DNA from: Nocardioides szechwanensis
GTDB taxonomy: Bacteria; Actinomycetota; Actinomycetes; Propionibacteriales; Nocardioidaceae
Direction: 5' to 3'
NCBI RefSeq assembly: GCF_900103935.1
Contig: NZ_FNIC01000008.1
Span: 124,001 to 188,000, forward strand
Length of the DNA: 64,000 nt
Positions 1 to 9,800 of this stretch are shown one piece after another. Below the pieces are notes generated by a model. That model had not been told where the DNA came from, did no database searches, and saw only the letters and a list, made by a program, of their open reading frames with translations. The translations under genes and the position numbers were made by a program. Within the stretch, counting starts at the first letter, position 1, and each line of letters opens with the position of its first letter.

Positions 1-475
1 CGGGGTGGACGTTGCTGACCTTGGCCCACTCGACCTCGGAGGCGAGGTCGCGCAGCAGCGCTTGGTCGGTGTTGAGCCGCTGTCGCCGGGCCGCGGTCAC
101 CAGCAGGCCGATCTTGGACTCGATCAGCGTCGGCAGCTCGCCGCCGTGGACGTGGGGCCAGAAGTAGCGCAGCTGGCGCAGCGCCGCCGAGTGGAACGTG
201 CGGGCCTGGACCGCGCCGGCGCCCAGGACGCGCAGGCGGCCGCGCATCTCACCCGCCGCGCGGGTGGTGAACGTGACCGCGAGGACCTCGGGCGGGGCGT
301 AGACGCCGGTGGCGACGCCGTAGGCGATGCGGTGGGTGATCGCCCGGGTCTTGCCGGTGCCGGCACCGGCCAGCACTCGGACGGGGCCACGGAGCGCCTC
401 GGCGACCTGGCGCTGCTCGGGATCGAGCGCGGCGAGCAGGTCGGTGGCCGGGGCGCCGTCGAAGGCCTGCGACAA
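1..475 (-). CDS. uvrD2: ATP-dependent DNA helicase UvrD2 (N-terminal part)
   Basis: This is the N-terminal 158 residues of a superfamily 1A 3'-5' DNA helicase; the rest lies beyond the left edge. The Walker A sequence LAGAGTGKT sits near residue 30, followed by motif Ia (AVTFTTRAAGEM) and the TFHSAALRQLRYFW block typical of UvrD2. UvrD2 is a cytoplasmic DNA-repair and replication helicase that is essential in mycobacteria. I chose the TTG start because AGGAG lies seven bases upstream and no ATG or GTG fits the homologous N-terminus. The gene is divergent from the mycoredoxin gene, and uvrD2-mrx1-nudC is a conserved actinobacterial order. The identification is firm; only the start codon is somewhat uncertain. 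Confidence 0.9.
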   Translation of the reverse strand, partial: MSQAFDGAPATDLLAALDPEQRQVAEALRGPVRVLAGAGTGKTRAITHRIAYGVATGVYAPPEVLAVTFTTRAAGEMRGRLRVLGAGAVQARTFHSAALRQLRYFWPHVHGGELPTLIESKIGLLVTAARRQRLNTDQALLRDLASEVEWAKVSNVHP

Positions 476-548
476 GGAACAACTCCTGGGTGGGGATGGT
501 TTGATCAGTGACAGGTTCGACCCTAGACGCCGGAGGCGACAGTCCCAG

Positions 549-794
549 ATGAGCAGCTTCACGATGTACACGACCCCGTGGTGTGGCTACTGCCACCGCC
601 TCAAGAGCCAGCTCGACCGCGAGGGCATCAGCTACGACGTGGTCGACATCGAGCAGGTGCCTGAGGCCGTGCAGATCGTGGAGTCGGCCAACAACGGCAA
701 CCAGACCGTCCCCACCCTCGTCTACACCGACGGCACCGCCCAGACCAACCCCTCCCTGGCCCAGGTCAAGGACAAGATCGCCTCTCTCGCCTGA
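549..794 (+). CDS. mrx1: mycoredoxin (glutaredoxin-like) Mrx1
   Basis: An 81-residue glutaredoxin-fold protein with the active site CGYC at about residues 12-15 (TTPWCGYCHRL) and the cis-proline segment TVPTLVYTDG near residue 54. Mycoredoxins reduce mycothiol-protein mixed disulfides in the actinobacterial cytosol using the mycothiol/mycothione reductase system. The second active-site cysteine is present, so both monothiol and dithiol chemistry are possible. The size is typical of the family. I took the ATG with GGAGG twelve bases upstream; a longer in-frame extension exists but only overlaps the divergent uvrD2 start and adds nothing conserved. It converges with nudC, from which it is separated by a run of hairpins. 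Confidence 0.92.
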   Translation: MSSFTMYTTPWCGYCHRLKSQLDREGISYDVVDIEQVPEAVQIVESANNGNQTVPTLVYTDGTAQTNPSLAQVKDKIASLA

Positions 795-797
795 CCG

Positions 798-848
798 TGG
801 AGTGACTTCGTCACTCCATTGGAAGTACTCGCTGCGCTCGTACTTCCG
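798..848. terminator. two adjacent hairpins between convergent mrx1 and nudC
   Basis: GGAGTGAC-TTC-GTCACTCC (798-816) forms a perfect 8-bp stem with a 3-base loop, three bases after the mrx1 stop. A second stem, GGAAGTAC...GTACTTCC (822-848), follows directly. Two strong stems between converging genes suggest a bidirectional terminator. There is no clear U-tract, as is common in high-GC actinobacteria. Confidence 0.65.
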
Positions 849-856
849 ATCATTCA

Positions 857-887
857 CGTTGACCGGTGAGTTTCGGGCGGGTCAACG
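857..887. repeat. decayed copy of the 33-35 bp palindromic element
   Basis: The right arm TTTCGGGCGGGTCAACG matches the element found inside hyuA, coxG and fdrA exactly. The left arm keeps CGTTGACC but is then disrupted (GGTGAG), leaving 31 bp in total. It lies directly against the nudC stop codon. Other palindrome copies are described separately. Confidence 0.7.
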
Positions 888-1799
888 TCACCAGGAGCCG
901 GGGAGCGGGCCGCCGTACCAGTGCTCGACGAGTGAGCGGCTGATCGAGACCCCGCCGGGGAGCACGAGGACGCCCGACTCGGCCTGCTCGCGCATCTCGG
1001 CGCGGGTGAACCACTGGGCCGCCTCGATCTCGTCCTGGTCGACCACGATGTCGGTGGTCTCGGCGCGCCCGATCATCCCGAGCATCAGGCTGGCGGGCAG
1101 CGGCCACGGCTGGTTGCCGAAGTAGGTCACCTCCCCCACCCGGACCCCGACCTCCTCGGCCACCTCACGCCGTACGGCGTCCTCGAGCGTCTCGCCCGGC
1201 TCGCAGAAGCCGGCCAGCGTGGAGAAGCGCCCAGCGGGCCAGACGGCCTGCCGGCCGAGGAGGCAGCGCTCGTCGTCGCTGCCCGGCTCGCCGTGCGTGA
1301 CGAGCATGATCACCGCGGGGTCGGTCCGCGGGAACTGCGCCTTGCCACACTGCGTGCACCGCAGCTCGTGGCCCGCGGCGGCCGGCGCGAGCGTCCCGCC
1401 GCAGCGCGGGCAGAACCGTGTCGCCCAGTGCCACTCGGCGAGCCCGAGGGCGTGGAAGACCAGCGGCGCCGCAGCCACGGCGTCACCGGACAGGAGCGGC
1501 AGCAGCCCTCGGAGCGGGTGCCACTCCCCCTGCTCCGCCTTGGCGAGCGCGGCGTCGGTGATCACGGCGAACCACGTGCGCCCGTCGCGGTCGCCGAGCA
1601 GGACCCGGACCCCGTCGGGCGCCTCGCTCGGCGCAACCCAGTCGAGGGCGCCGTCGCGCGGGCGCACCCGGGTGCCGGAGACCACGAGCACCCGCGTCTC
1701 CAGGTCGGCCCAGTGGGCGTCGATCCAGGCGTCGTCGGTGCGTCGCTGGCCGGCCCGATCGTGGGCGTTGGCGGAGAGCTCGAGGTGCGGATACGTCAC
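888..1799 (-). CDS. nudC: NAD+ diphosphatase / RNA decapping Nudix hydrolase NudC
   Basis: A 303-residue protein with the NudC layout. A variable N-terminal domain is followed by a four-cysteine zinc ribbon near residue 130 (CPRCGG...CTQCG), then a Nudix box (GFCEPGE...REVAEEVGV), then the NudC-specific SQPWPFP-like motif seen here as NQPWPLPAS. NudC hydrolyses NAD(H) to NMN(H) plus AMP and removes NAD caps from RNA. The GTG start is only six bases from a TAGTTT -10-like box on the same strand, so the mRNA is probably leaderless. It converges with mrx1, as in mycobacteria, and is divergent from deoD with overlapping promoters. Confidence 0.95.
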   Translation of the reverse strand: MTYPHLELSANAHDRAGQRRTDDAWIDAHWADLETRVLVVSGTRVRPRDGALDWVAPSEAPDGVRVLLGDRDGRTWFAVITDAALAKAEQGEWHPLRGLLPLLSGDAVAAAPLVFHALGLAEWHWATRFCPRCGGTLAPAAAGHELRCTQCGKAQFPRTDPAVIMLVTHGEPGSDDERCLLGRQAVWPAGRFSTLAGFCEPGETLEDAVRREVAEEVGVRVGEVTYFGNQPWPLPASLMLGMIGRAETTDIVVDQDEIEAAQWFTRAEMREQAESGVLVLPGGVSISRSLVEHWYGGPLPGSW

Positions 1800-1805
1800 G
1801 ACGAC

Positions 1806-1821
1806 AAACTAGTTCTAGGGT
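1806..1821. promoter_or_regulatory. overlapping divergent leaderless promoters of nudC and deoD
   Basis: On the plus strand TAGGGT (1816-1821) ends eight bases before the deoD ATG. On the minus strand TAGTTT (1811-1806) ends six bases before the nudC GTG. Both fit the actinobacterial TANNNT -10 at leaderless distance. The palindrome AACTAGTT lies between them. Clear -35 boxes are not visible. Confidence 0.5.
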
Positions 1822-1829
1822 CCATGTCC

Positions 1830-2549
1830 ATGAGCACCCACATCGGCGCCCAGCCCGGCGACATCGCTCCCGTCGTCCTGATGCCCGGCGACCCGCTGCG
1901 GGCCCGCTGGATCGCGGAGACGTTCCTCGACGACGCCCGGTGCTACACCGAGGTCCGTGGCATGTACGGCTTCACCGGCACCTGGCGCGGCCAGCGCGTG
2001 TCCGTGCAGGGCTCCGGCATGGGGCAGCCGTCGCTGGCGATCTACGTCAACGAGCTCTTCACGGAGTACGACGTGCAGTCGGTCGTGCGCGTCGGTTCCT
2101 GCGGCGCGCTGACCGAGCGGCTCGCGATCCGCGACGTCGTGATCGCGTCCGGTGCCTGCACCGACTCCTCGATGAACCGGATCGCGTTCGAGGGGCTCGA
2201 CTACGCGCCGGTCGCGGACTTCGGGCTGCTGCGCGACGCGGCCGCCGCCGCGGACCTGCGCGACGACCTCGAGGGCCGGGTGCACGTGGGGCTGCTGTTC
2301 AGCAGCGACTCGTTCTACGCCGCCCGCCCCGAGCTCACCGCCCGGATGGTCGACTACGGCGTGCTGGCGGTCGAGATGGAGGCGGCCGCGCTCTACACGC
2401 TGGCCGCCAAGCACGGCCGCCGGGCACTGGCCATCTGCACCGTCTCCGACCACATCGTCACCGGCGAGGAGACCACCTCGCAGGAGCGCGAGCAGACGTT
2501 CGCCCCCATGGTCGAGATCGCCCTCGAAGCCAGCCTCCGCACGCAATAA
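1830..2549 (+). CDS. deoD: purine-nucleoside phosphorylase, DeoD type
   Basis: A 239-residue nucleoside phosphorylase of the hexameric DeoD/PNP-II type. The DeoD landmarks appear in order: MPGDPLRA near residue 20, [21 protein letters not shown], the ACTDSSMNR segment, VEMEAAALY (ribose-binding Met/Glu), and CTVSDHI with the catalytic Asp. It cleaves purine (deoxy)ribonucleosides with phosphate to the base plus (deoxy)ribose-1-phosphate in the cytosol. Two ATGs lie six bases apart; I chose the second because a -10 box eight bases upstream would put transcription start at or next to it. The gene interrupts the otherwise conserved nudC-adnB order and may supply free bases for the N-heterocycle pathway further right, which is inference. 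Confidence 0.93.
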   Translation: MSTHIGAQPGDIAPVVLMPGDPLRARWIAETFLDDARCYTEVRGMYGFTGTWRGQRVSVQGSGMGQPSLAIYVNELFTEYDVQSVVRVGSCGALTERLAIRDVVIASGACTDSSMNRIAFEGLDYAPVADFGLLRDAAAAADLRDDLEGRVHVGLLFSSDSFYAARPELTARMVDYGVLAVEMEAAALYTLAAKHGRRALAICTVSDHIVTGEETTSQEREQTFAPMVEIALEASLRTQ

Positions 2550-2577
2550 CCCAGCGCCCCGGGGCGTTGAGCCCGGT

Positions 2578-3639
2578 GTGGAGATCCTCGACTCGCTCGT
2601 GATCGGCGCCGGCCAGGCCGGCCTCTCCGCGTCCTACCACCTGCGCCGCCGCGGGCTCTCGCACGTCGTGCTCGAGGCCGACCCCGCACCCGGCGGCGCC
2701 TGGCAGCACCGCTGGGACTCCCTGACCATGCGCGACGTGCACGGCGTCGCGGCCCTGCCCGGCTCCGAGGCGCCCGGAGAGTCAGGGCTGCGCGCCAACG
2801 AGGCCGTGCCGGCGTACTTCGCCGCCTACGAGCGCGCGCACGACCTGCCCGTCGTCCGGCCGGTCCGCGTCGACCGGGTCACCGACGACGACGGGGTGCT
2901 CGTCACCCACGCGGGCGGGCGTCGCTGGACCAGCCGCACCCTCGTCAACGCCACGGGCACCTGGCGCCACCCGTTCGTGCCGCGCTACCCCGGCATGGAG
3001 ACGTTCGCGGGCGAGCAGCTGCACGCCGCCGACTACCCCGGCGCCGAGCACTTCCGCGACCGGCGCACCGTCGTGGTGGGCGGTGGCGCGTCCGCGGTCC
3101 AGCTGCTGGGCGAGATCGCGCTGGTCACCGACACCCTCTGGGTCACCCGCCGCGAGCCGGTGTGGCGTACCGACGAGTTCACGCCCGAGGTGGGCCGCGC
3201 CGTGGTCGCGCTGGTCGAGGAGCGGGTACGGCAGGGACTCCCCCCGACCAGCGTCGTCGGCGTGACCGGGCTGATGCTGCGGCCGCAGGAGCTGGAGGCC
3301 GAGCGGCTCGGCGCCTACGACCGACACCCGATGTTCGCCCGGGTCGAGCCCGCCGGGGTGCGCTTCCCCGACGGCGCCTTCGAGCCGGCCGACGTGATCC
3401 TGTGGGCCACCGGCTTCCGTCCCGCGGTGACCCACCTCGGCCCGCTCGGGCTCCGCAGCCCCCACGGTGGCGTCCAGCTCGACGGCACGACCGCCGTCGC
3501 CGACCCCCGGGTCCAGCTGGTCGGCTACGGGCCCTCGGCGAGCACGATCGGCGCCAACCGGGCCGGCCGTACGGCGGCGCGCGGCGTCGCCCAGTGGCTT
3601 GACCAGTGGCTCGACCGGGCCGAGGCGGCTACGGCCTGA
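2578..3639 (+). CDS. FAD-dependent flavoprotein (FMO/Trk-type NAD(P)-binding oxidoreductase)
   Basis: A 353-residue two-dinucleotide-binding-domain flavoprotein. GAGQAGLSASYHL near residue 9 binds FAD, VVVGGGASAVQLLGEIA near residue 163 binds NAD(P)H, and ILWATGFRP near residue 270 is the usual C-terminal flavoprotein motif. The family resembles small flavin monooxygenase/YpdA-like or FAD-dependent pyridine-nucleotide oxidoreductases, and the substrate cannot be read from sequence. It starts with GTG, 28 bases after deoD, so the two may be co-transcribed. Its stop overlaps the end of adnB on the other strand by 11 bases. The class is secure; a specific activity is not. Confidence 0.85.
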   Translation: MEILDSLVIGAGQAGLSASYHLRRRGLSHVVLEADPAPGGAWQHRWDSLTMRDVHGVAALPGSEAPGESGLRANEAVPAYFAAYERAHDLPVVRPVRVDRVTDDDGVLVTHAGGRRWTSRTLVNATGTWRHPFVPRYPGMETFAGEQLHAADYPGAEHFRDRRTVVVGGGASAVQLLGEIALVTDTLWVTRREPVWRTDEFTPEVGRAVVALVEERVRQGLPPTSVVGVTGLMLRPQELEAERLGAYDRHPMFARVEPAGVRFPDGAFEPADVILWATGFRPAVTHLGPLGLRSPHGGVQLDGTTAVADPRVQLVGYGPSASTIGANRAGRTAARGVAQWLDQWLDRAEAATA

Positions 3640-6600
3640 GCAGCTTCTCGAGGTCGTCGCGGCCCGGCAGCTCACCCGGCTCGACCAGCTCGCCCGTGCG
3701 CACGTAGTAGAACGCCGCGCGCACCTGCTCCAGCGGGACGTCGTGCAGCTCGGCCCACGCGAGCCGGTAGATGGCGAGCTGGAGCGGGTCTGCGGTCTGC
3801 GCGCGGTTGGTCTTCCAGTCGACGACGAGGAACCCGTCGCCCTCCCGGTAGACGGCGTCGATCCGCCCGCGGACCACCTGCCCGTCGAGCACCAGCGCGA
3901 ACGACGGCTCGATCTCCAGTGGCGGCCGCTCCGCGAACGGGCCCGACTCGAACCGCGCGATCAGCTCCCGCAGGTCGGCGTCGTCCTCGATCCCGGTGTC
4001 GGCACGTCCGGGCAGGTCGTCGGGGTCGAGCAGCAGTTGCTGGCCGAACCGCGCCTCCACCCAGGCGTGGAACCGGGTCCCGAACCGCGCCGCCGACGAC
4101 GGCGGTCGCGGCATCGGCCGGGCGAGGTCGCGAGCGAACGTGTCGGGGTCGTCGCGCAGCTTCGCCAGCGACGTGGCGGACAGGCTCGACGGCAGGGGTA
4201 CGGCGATGTCGGGGGTCCGGTCACGCGACGCCTCGGCCAGGAGCCGCGCGATCTCGTCGTCCCACTGCTGGACGCGGTCGAGCTGGAGGACGTCCTCGAT
4301 GTCGTCGGTCGCGTCGGGGTCGGCCGCGCGCACCCACGCGGCCGCCTCGGTACGGCGTACGACCTCGGGCGTGTGGTGGGAGATGGGCCAGGTCTGGTCG
4401 ACGACCTGGTCGGCGTAGGGACTGGTCTCGCCCTTCGCGACCAGCGCGAGCCAGGCGTCGGGCTCGCCACCCCACGTAGCCATGGCCTCGCGGGTGCGGA
4501 CGAGGTAGCGCGAGGGGCCGAGGCCGCCCTTGAGGTGGGCGGCCCAGCGCCACGCGGAGACCGAGAGGTGGTGGCGCGCGCGGGTCCAGGCGACGTAGCC
4601 CAGCCGCAGCTCCTCGAGGCTCTCGTGGGCCTTGGCCGCGGTGGCGAGGGCGATCAGGTCGGCGGGCGTGTGCCCGGCGAGCTGGGGCAGGTCGCGGGCG
4701 TCGCCGCGCAGCTCGGTCGGCATCACCGAGGGCACCGTGAGCCAGCTCGGGCGGCCCCGCTCGTTGGGGAACTTCTTCTCCGTCACGCCCACCAGGAAGA
4801 CGGCGTCCCACTCCAGGCCCTTGGCGCGGTGGACGGTCAGCAGCTTGACCGAGTCGGCCTCGGAGGGGGTGGCGACGTCGAGGCCCTGCCCGAACTCATC
4901 CTCGGCCTCGAGCCAGGCCAGCAGCGCGGACAGCGTGACCTGGCCGTCGACGGCCTGGAACTCCGCCACGGCCTGGACGAACAGGTCGAGGTTGTCGCGG
5001 CGGGCGGCCGCGGCCGGGCTCACGGAGGAGGCCAGCTCGACGTCGATGCCGGTCGCGTCGATGATCCGGCGTACGAGGTCGAGGATCCGATCGCCGATCG
5101 CGGACCGCAGGCGGCGCAGCTCGTCGGCCAGGAGGCCGAACCGCTCACGCGCCTCGGGTGAGTAGTCGAGCTCGCCCGGGTCGTCGAGGGCGTCGCAGAG
5201 GGAGGCGATCTCGGTGGGGTCGGCGCCCTCGACCGCCGCGGCCAGCTGGTCCTGTACGTCGGCGAACGCCTCGCCGCCCGCACGGGAGCCGGCCAGCTCG
5301 CCGGCCCGCCGCCCGAGCAGCGCCAGGTCGCGCGGCCCGACCGCCCAGCGCGGCCCGGCCAGCAGCGTGAGCAGCGCGGCGTTGGCGGTGACGTCCTGGA
5401 CGAGGTTGAGGGTGGCCACGACCTCGGAGACCTCGGGCAGCCGCAGCAGCCCCTTGAGGCCGACGATCTCGACCGGGATCTCACGCGCGGAGAGCGCGTC
5501 GAACACCGCGGCGGCGTGGGAGTTGTCGCGGGTGAGGACCCCGATCTCCCTCCATGCGGGGCGCTCGGAGGCGGCGGCGAGGGCGGCGTGGGTCTCCAGC
5601 ACCCGCTCGGCCAGCCAGGCCAGCTCGTCCTCGTAGGTCTCGTGGACGATCGCGCGGACCTCGCCGTCGGCGGCACCGGGCTTGGGCTCGAGCGGGAGCA
5701 GGTCGTCGCGGGTGTCGTAGAGCTCGGCCGCGAGGTGGTTGGCGGTGGCGAGGATCCGGGCGTCGGAGCGCCGGTTGACCACCAGGGGGTAGGAGGTCCG
5801 GCTCCCGTCGGCGGCCGGGAAGTCGGCGCCGAACTCGAGGATGTTGGAGACCGAGGCGCCGCGCCAGCCGTAGATGGCCTGGTTGGGGTCACCGACCGCG
5901 GTCACGGGGTGCCCGCGCCCGGTCGAGGGGCCGGAGAAGAGCCGGCTCAGCATTAGGGCCTGGGCGACGGAGGTGTCCTGATATTCGTCGAGGAGCACTA
6001 CGCGGAACTTCTCGCGCTCGATCACCCCCACCTCGGGGCACTCGGCGGCCAGCCGGGCGGCGAGCGCGATCTGGTCGGAGAAGTCCATCAGCCCGAGGTG
6101 GGTCTTGAGCCGGCGGTAGGCGCGCACGAGCCCGACCAGCTCGGCCCGGCGGTCGCCGGCCAGGATCGCCTTCTCGTTCTTCTCCCGGTAGGTCTTGCGG
6201 TGCTCGGTGGCCATGCCGGCCTCGAAGAGCGGCCGGTGGCGGGCGTCGAGGTCGAGGACCTGCTGGGGGTCGACGAGGTGCTCACTCATCTCGGCGTCGA
6301 GCGCCAGCAGGTATTGCACGACGTGCTTCGGGGAGTCGCTGAGGTGGGCCACCGGCGTCGTGTAGCGCTGCACCGCCCGGGTCGCCAGCTGGTAGCGGCT
6401 GGCGTCGGCGATCAGCCGGGTGTCGGGCTCGTGACCGATGCGCAGGCCGTGCTCGGAGAGCAGGGACGAGGCGTAGGAGTGGTAGGTCGAGACCGTCGGC
6501 TCCTCGACCTCGTCCTCGTCGTCGCCGCGCGGTGCGGAGCGGTCGGGCAGCAGGCCCGCCCGACGCAGGCTGTCGCGGATCCGGGTCTGGAGCTCGGCGG

Positions 6601-6847
6601 TCGCCTTGGTGGTGAAGGTCAGGCCCAGCACCTGGGCCGGCGACACCCTGCCGGTGGCGACCAGCCAGACGACCCGGGCCGCCATCACCGTGGTCTTGCC
6701 CGAGCCGGCGCCGGCGATCACCACGGCCGGCTCGAGCGGCGCGGTGATCGCCGCGAACTGCGGATCGCTGAACGTGAAGTCGGCGTCCAGCAGCTCGCGC
6801 AGCTGCTCGGGGGTGTCGATCGCGAGGGCCGGCCGGGTGGCGGTCAT
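3629..6847 (-). CDS. adnB: AdnB: helicase-nuclease subunit of the AdnAB recombination motor
   Basis: A 1072-residue UvrD-like helicase fused to a C-terminal PD-(D/E)XK nuclease. The Walker A sequence IAGAGSGKTT is near residue 45, followed by VLDEYQDTS (motif II), PNQAIYGWRGAS (motif III), VKLLTVHRAKGLEW (motif V) and WTRARHHLSVS (motif VI). The nuclease core is the VVDWKTN motif near residue 1010 with a following QLAIYRLAW. AdnAB resects double-strand DNA ends in actinobacteria, replacing RecBCD. Its ATG overlaps the adnA stop (ATGA), giving translational coupling. Unlike AdnA it shows no iron-sulfur cysteine set. The size matches mycobacterial AdnB. Confidence 0.95.
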   Translation of the reverse strand: MTATRPALAIDTPEQLRELLDADFTFSDPQFAAITAPLEPAVVIAGAGSGKTTVMAARVVWLVATGRVSPAQVLGLTFTTKATAELQTRIRDSLRRAGLLPDRSAPRGDDEDEVEEPTVSTYHSYASSLLSEHGLRIGHEPDTRLIADASRYQLATRAVQRYTTPVAHLSDSPKHVVQYLLALDAEMSEHLVDPQQVLDLDARHRPLFEAGMATEHRKTYREKNEKAILAGDRRAELVGLVRAYRRLKTHLGLMDFSDQIALAARLAAECPEVGVIEREKFRVVLLDEYQDTSVAQALMLSRLFSGPSTGRGHPVTAVGDPNQAIYGWRGASVSNILEFGADFPAADGSRTSYPLVVNRRSDARILATANHLAAELYDTRDDLLPLEPKPGAADGEVRAIVHETYEDELAWLAERVLETHAALAAASERPAWREIGVLTRDNSHAAAVFDALSAREIPVEIVGLKGLLRLPEVSEVVATLNLVQDVTANAALLTLLAGPRWAVGPRDLALLGRRAGELAGSRAGGEAFADVQDQLAAAVEGADPTEIASLCDALDDPGELDYSPEARERFGLLADELRRLRSAIGDRILDLVRRIIDATGIDVELASSVSPAAAARRDNLDLFVQAVAEFQAVDGQVTLSALLAWLEAEDEFGQGLDVATPSEADSVKLLTVHRAKGLEWDAVFLVGVTEKKFPNERGRPSWLTVPSVMPTELRGDARDLPQLAGHTPADLIALATAAKAHESLEELRLGYVAWTRARHHLSVSAWRWAAHLKGGLGPSRYLVRTREAMATWGGEPDAWLALVAKGETSPYADQVVDQTWPISHHTPEVVRRTEAAAWVRAADPDATDDIEDVLQLDRVQQWDDEIARLLAEASRDRTPDIAVPLPSSLSATSLAKLRDDPDTFARDLARPMPRPPSSAARFGTRFHAWVEARFGQQLLLDPDDLPGRADTGIEDDADLRELIARFESGPFAERPPLEIEPSFALVLDGQVVRGRIDAVYREGDGFLVVDWKTNRAQTADPLQLAIYRLAWAELHDVPLEQVRAAFYYVRTGELVEPGELPGRDDLEKLLRP

Positions 6848-9800
6848 GACAGCACCGACCCGGAGGCCTTGTCGGGACAGATCGGCTGGAACGAGCAGCG
6901 CTCGCAGTGCTTGCCGGGGCGGGCCACGAACTCCTCGGAGCGCAGCGTGGCGGCGGCCTGCATGAGCTGCTCCTCGACCAGGCGCGGCTCCCCCGCGGCC
7001 GGCGGCGGCTGGTGCTGGACCTTGGGCAGCGTGTCGCCGCCGCGGAGCTGGACCAGCTCGGCGCCGCCGCACGACAGGGGCCCGTCGCGGTCGGGGACGT
7101 GCTCGTCGGCGGCCCCGTGGTCGACGGCGAGCTGGTAGAGGCCGAGCTGGGAGTGGCGCACCACCTCGGGGCCGGTCGGTGCGTACTTGCCGGTCTTGAG
7201 GTCGACCACCACCACCCGGCCGTCCTCGTCGAGCTCGAGTCGGTCGGCGTAGCCGTGGAGCCGGACCACCTGGCCGTCGGGCAACCGGACCTCGGCCCGC
7301 ATCTTGGGCTCGACGGCGATCACGGTGCGGGCGTCGGGTTGGGCGTGCCAGGCGACGAAGCGCCCGAGGACCTGGGCGACGGCCTCGCGCTCGCGGTCGC
7401 TCGACCAGGGGGTGCGGAACTCCATGCGACCCCACACCTCGTCGACCAGCGCCATCAGGTCGGCGTCGAGCGGCACCTCGCGCTTGGCGATGCGCTCCGC
7501 GACGGCGTGCACGATCTTGCCGAAGCCCTGGCTGGCGGAGCTGACGACCTCACCGCCGGCCTCACGGGTGAGGAACCACTGGGCGGGGCAGGTGAGCAGG
7601 CCGTCGAGCGCGCTGGCCGACAGCGTGAGCGGCTCCTCAGCCGGCCGCACCGGCCGCTCGGCGCGGGTGGGCGCCCGCAGCCCCCACCAGGTGACGGGGT
7701 CGGCCTGCGGCGCCACCGGGCGGCCGTGTACGTCGGTCGCGGCCAGGGCGCGCAGCCGGCGGGCGGCGGCCTTGCGCAGCGGCTCGGGCTGGGCGGGGTC
7801 AGCGAGGGTGCGGCGGAGCTCGGAGACCAGTCCGGCCATCGACAGCGGGCGGGGCGGGCGGCCGATGCGGTGCACGGGCGGCCGGCCGAGCTCGTCGAGG
7901 AAGCGCGACGGCTGCTCGCCGTCGTCATCGGGTGACTTGACCGCGGTGACCACGAGGCGCTGGCGGGCCCGCGTGGAGGCGACGTAGAACAGGCGGCGCT
8001 CCTCGGCCAGCATCGCCCGCCGCGACAGGGGCGGGAGGATCTCGTCACGGCCGATGCGGTCGGCGCCGAGCAGCGAGTCGCGGCGGCGCAGGTCGGGCCA
8101 CGCGCCCTCCTGCACGTGGGCGACCACCACCAGGCGCCACTCCAGGCCCTTGGACCGGTGGGCGGTGAGCAGCCGCACGGCCTCGCCCCGCACGCCCCGG
8201 TCGGCCAGCGTGTCGCCGGGGATCTCCTGCGCGCGCAGCGTGGCGAGGAACGACGAGACGCTGGTGTGGCCCTTCTGCTCCTCGGCCTTGGCGGCGTTGT
8301 CGAAGAGCGCGCAGATCGCGTCGAGGTCGCGGTGGGCCAGCCGGGCGCCCGGACCCCCGGTCTGCGTGGCGCCGCGCAGCCGCCGCCCCCAGTCGGAGCC
8401 CTCCCACACGATCCAGAGGACCTCCTCGACCGTGGCGCCGTCGGCCAGGGCGGCACGGCCCTCCCGCACCAGCGCCGCGAGCCGAGCCGCTCGCCGGGCG
8501 GCCTCGCCCTCGACACCGTCGAGCATGGTGGCGTCCAGCACGGCACGTCGTACGAGGTCACGCGCGCGGGCGCCCGGCTCGCGGGCCCGCAGGGCTCGCG
8601 TGAGCGCGCGTACGTCGGTCGCGTCGAGGCCGCCGAGGGGCGAGGTCAACAGCCCCTCGACACGGTCGGCTCCGACGAAGTCGTCGGCGGTCGGGTCGTC
8701 GACCTCGGCGTCGACGATCACGGACAGCGTCGCGAGCAGGGGTACGACGGCCGGCTCCCGCACCAGGGGCGTGTCGTCGCTGGCCACCTCGACGGGGACC
8801 CCGGCCGCGGTCAGTGACCGGCGCAGCTGCGGGATGGAGGAGCGGCCGGACCGCACGAGCACGGCCATGTCGGACCAGCCGATGCCGTCCTCGAGGTGCG
8901 CGCGGCGCAGCAGGTCGGCGACGTTCTCCGTCTCGGCGCGCGCGGTGTCGAAGGTCAGCACCTCGACCACGCCGGGCCCCAGGTCGTTGGGTGCGGGCTC
9001 GGGGTGGCGGAAGGCGGCGTACTGCTCGGCCGGGATCGAGCCGCTCACCGAGATCGACGCGGCGATGGTGCGCGACGCGGTGAGCAGCCGCGAGCCGAAC
9101 CGGCGCGTCGTGCCGAGCGCGACGACGTCGGCGGGCTCGCCGTCGCGGGTGCGGAACTCGGCCGGGAAGTCGAGGATGCCGCGCACGTCGGCGCCGCGGA
9201 AGCCGTAGATGGACTGGTCGGGGTCGCCCACGACCGTCAGGTCGCGCCCGTCGCCGGCGAGGGCGCGCAGGAGTGCGACCTGGCTGGGGTCGGTGTCCTG
9301 GTACTCGTCGACGAAGACGTGGCGCAGCTGCGCGCGCAGGACGTCGCGGTGGCGCTCGGCCTCGATCACGCCGCGCGCGATCAGGTCGGGGTAGTCGATG
9401 GCGGACTGGTCGCCGAGGATGTCGAGGTATTGCTGGAGGAACAGCCCGGCTGCCTCGAGCTCCGGGACCTGCTCGCGGCGGCCGAGGTCGACCAGCTGGT
9501 CGGGGTCGAGCCCGCGCTCGCGGGCCCGGCCGATAACGGCCTGGACCTCGCGCGCGAAGCCGCGGGTGCCGACGGCCTCCCGGAGCGCGTCGGGCCAGCG
9601 CACCGACTCGGGCGCGTCGGTCAGCAGCTCCTGGAGGACGACGTCCTGCTCCGGCGCCGAGAGCAGCCGCAGCGGGGCGGCGTAGAGGTCGGCGGGCGAG
9701 AACCGGCGCACGAGGCCGTAGGCGAAGGAGTGGAACGTCGAGCTGAGCGTGGTCTGCATCGTGCGGCCGAGCCGCGCGGTGACGCGGTCGCGCAGCTGCT

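Noticed and set aside
3467..5161. Long open frame on the plus strand opposite adnB
   Set aside because: The peptide is rich in Arg/Gly/Val with no domain. It mirrors adnB codons and adnB is certain on the other strand. Similar antisense frames over coxL, HyuA, HyuB and the 33-35 kb membrane gene were left out for the same reason.
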